A DNA stretch of 64,000 nt from Stratiolaelaps scimitus. Taxonomy: Eukaryota > Arthropoda > Arachnida > Mesostigmata > Laelapidae. A program made the position numbers and the translations under genes. Location of the stretch: NCBI GenBank assembly GCA_019614645.1, contig JABWDB010000002.1, positions 27,269,501 through 27,333,500 of the forward strand, given 5' to 3'. The notes under the pieces are model-generated. The model searched no databases and was not told where the DNA came from. It saw only the letters and a list, made by a program, of their open reading frames with translations. Of this stretch, positions 63,165 through 64,000 are shown piece by piece (position 1 is the stretch's first letter; every line of letters starts with the position of its first letter).

Positions 63165-64000
63165 ATTGACAATAATCACAGATATTCGAAACATTCGAAA
63201 TACACAAAGCCGTAAAGATCACGGCCTATAGCTGGGATTAGATGAGGATCAATGTATTCTATATTCCAATGTTTAATAAATTCGATGACATGGTCGCATT
63301 TCCCAGTTACTTGTCGTGAATACGACATCTTTTAACATGGCCACATCGAGACAAATTGCATCTTAAATATGCTAGGCCAATGGGAATGCAGTATCGCGCA
63401 CTATTAGTTGTAAAGGACTGTCGCAATTAAAATAATCAAGTTTCAAAAGTAACATACCTCGTGGTCGGTATAATACATAATGATACTTTATACACTAAAT
63501 AAATGAATCCATGAAAATATATTCGGCTCATGCAGGTCTAGTCGATCCATTTAAGTGCTCTGCTTGCAAATATAGCTTTTGTGTCTCTCTATTACAAAGT
63601 CGTCTTTAAGTGTCCTAAGCGTTCATTGGCGAACATCAGATGATTGACGAATTTCATTATATATTCGAAAACACTTATATTAAATAGAGAAAGAGAATGT
63701 AAACATCTCATAATACATCAACAAAATGGATATGATGACTATAAAACGCTGGCTGGATATAGCTTGTGGGGTCTGTACAATTTGCCCAAAATTGATCCAT
63801 ACTATATATACACCTTTATATGCTGGCCGGTTTCCATGGGCAAAATATATTTCGATAACAACCAGGTATGTCTTAGAATCTACACTATAGAAGTTGACCT
63901 CGATCGTAAACAAAACGAGTTACGGTATCTTCACTCACTTTCTTTCTCTTCATCTTCTTGGTCCCGTGTGCTGCCAGTAGAGCATAAAGTTCGACTTCAT
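63165..64000. other. No supported gene
   Basis: AT-rich sequence. The only frame of note (63680-63913 minus, 77 codons) has no recognisable features. Confidence 0.5.

Noticed and set aside
1..64000. CRISPR arrays, bacterial operons or defence systems
   Set aside because: The direct repeats present lack spacer structure, genes have spliceosomal introns, and nothing prokaryotic was found.

Overview
This is nuclear DNA from an animal, most likely an arthropod and plausibly a mite or other chelicerate. Two conserved eukaryotic genes are split by short GT-AG introns, there is a secreted glycine-rich cuticle-like protein with a TATA box, AATAAA signals are present, and the sequence is AT-rich with many (TA)n and (CT)n microsatellites, a tRNA-derived SINE family and decayed non-LTR retrotransposons. 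The species assignment is inference. Nothing looks bacterial or like CRISPR.

The first 10 kb is gene-dense. On the minus strand, six exons (303-2710) encode about the first 328 residues of DNA polymerase delta subunit 2 (POLD2); the remaining exons lie beyond the left edge. About 1.1 kb away and divergent, NUBP1 (3806 to about 8677, plus strand) encodes a cytosolic Fe-S scaffold ATPase. Both N-terminal and C-terminal cysteine motifs and the Walker A loop are intact, and seven of its eight coding exons are firmly placed. Convergent to it, after a perfect 27-bp tandem array, is an intronless secreted Gly/Asn/Gln-rich protein gene (9612-10115, minus). The POLD2/NUBP1 pairing is of functional interest because replicative polymerases need an Fe-S cluster delivered by the pathway NUBP1 belongs to.

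From about 10.2 kb to 64 kb the window is mostly intergenic or very large intron. I can support only candidate exons there, of unrecognised proteins, chained by phase-compatible splice sites: 11219-11934 (minus), 47073-48419 (minus, 211 codons over four exons) and 56723-56873 (minus). The rest holds SINE copies at 16.9, 21.2 and 39.3 kb (another sits in a POLD2 intron), a reverse-transcriptase relic at 33.2 kb, a retrotransposon linker-domain relic at 35 kb, a long inverted repeat at 35.4-36.7 kb, GC-rich islands near 37-38.5, 42 and 57.2 kb, and microsatellites.

The most unusual segment is 60.93-62.95 kb. A strong rod hairpin is followed by a GC-rich array of short units, each carrying a perfect or near-perfect hairpin, with a nearly identical 177-bp higher-order repeat. 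It is joined to an AT-rich block of diverged repeats of about 128-138 bp, bracketed by CGGACAGACA direct repeats. I do not recognise this element; it is the best candidate here for something undescribed.
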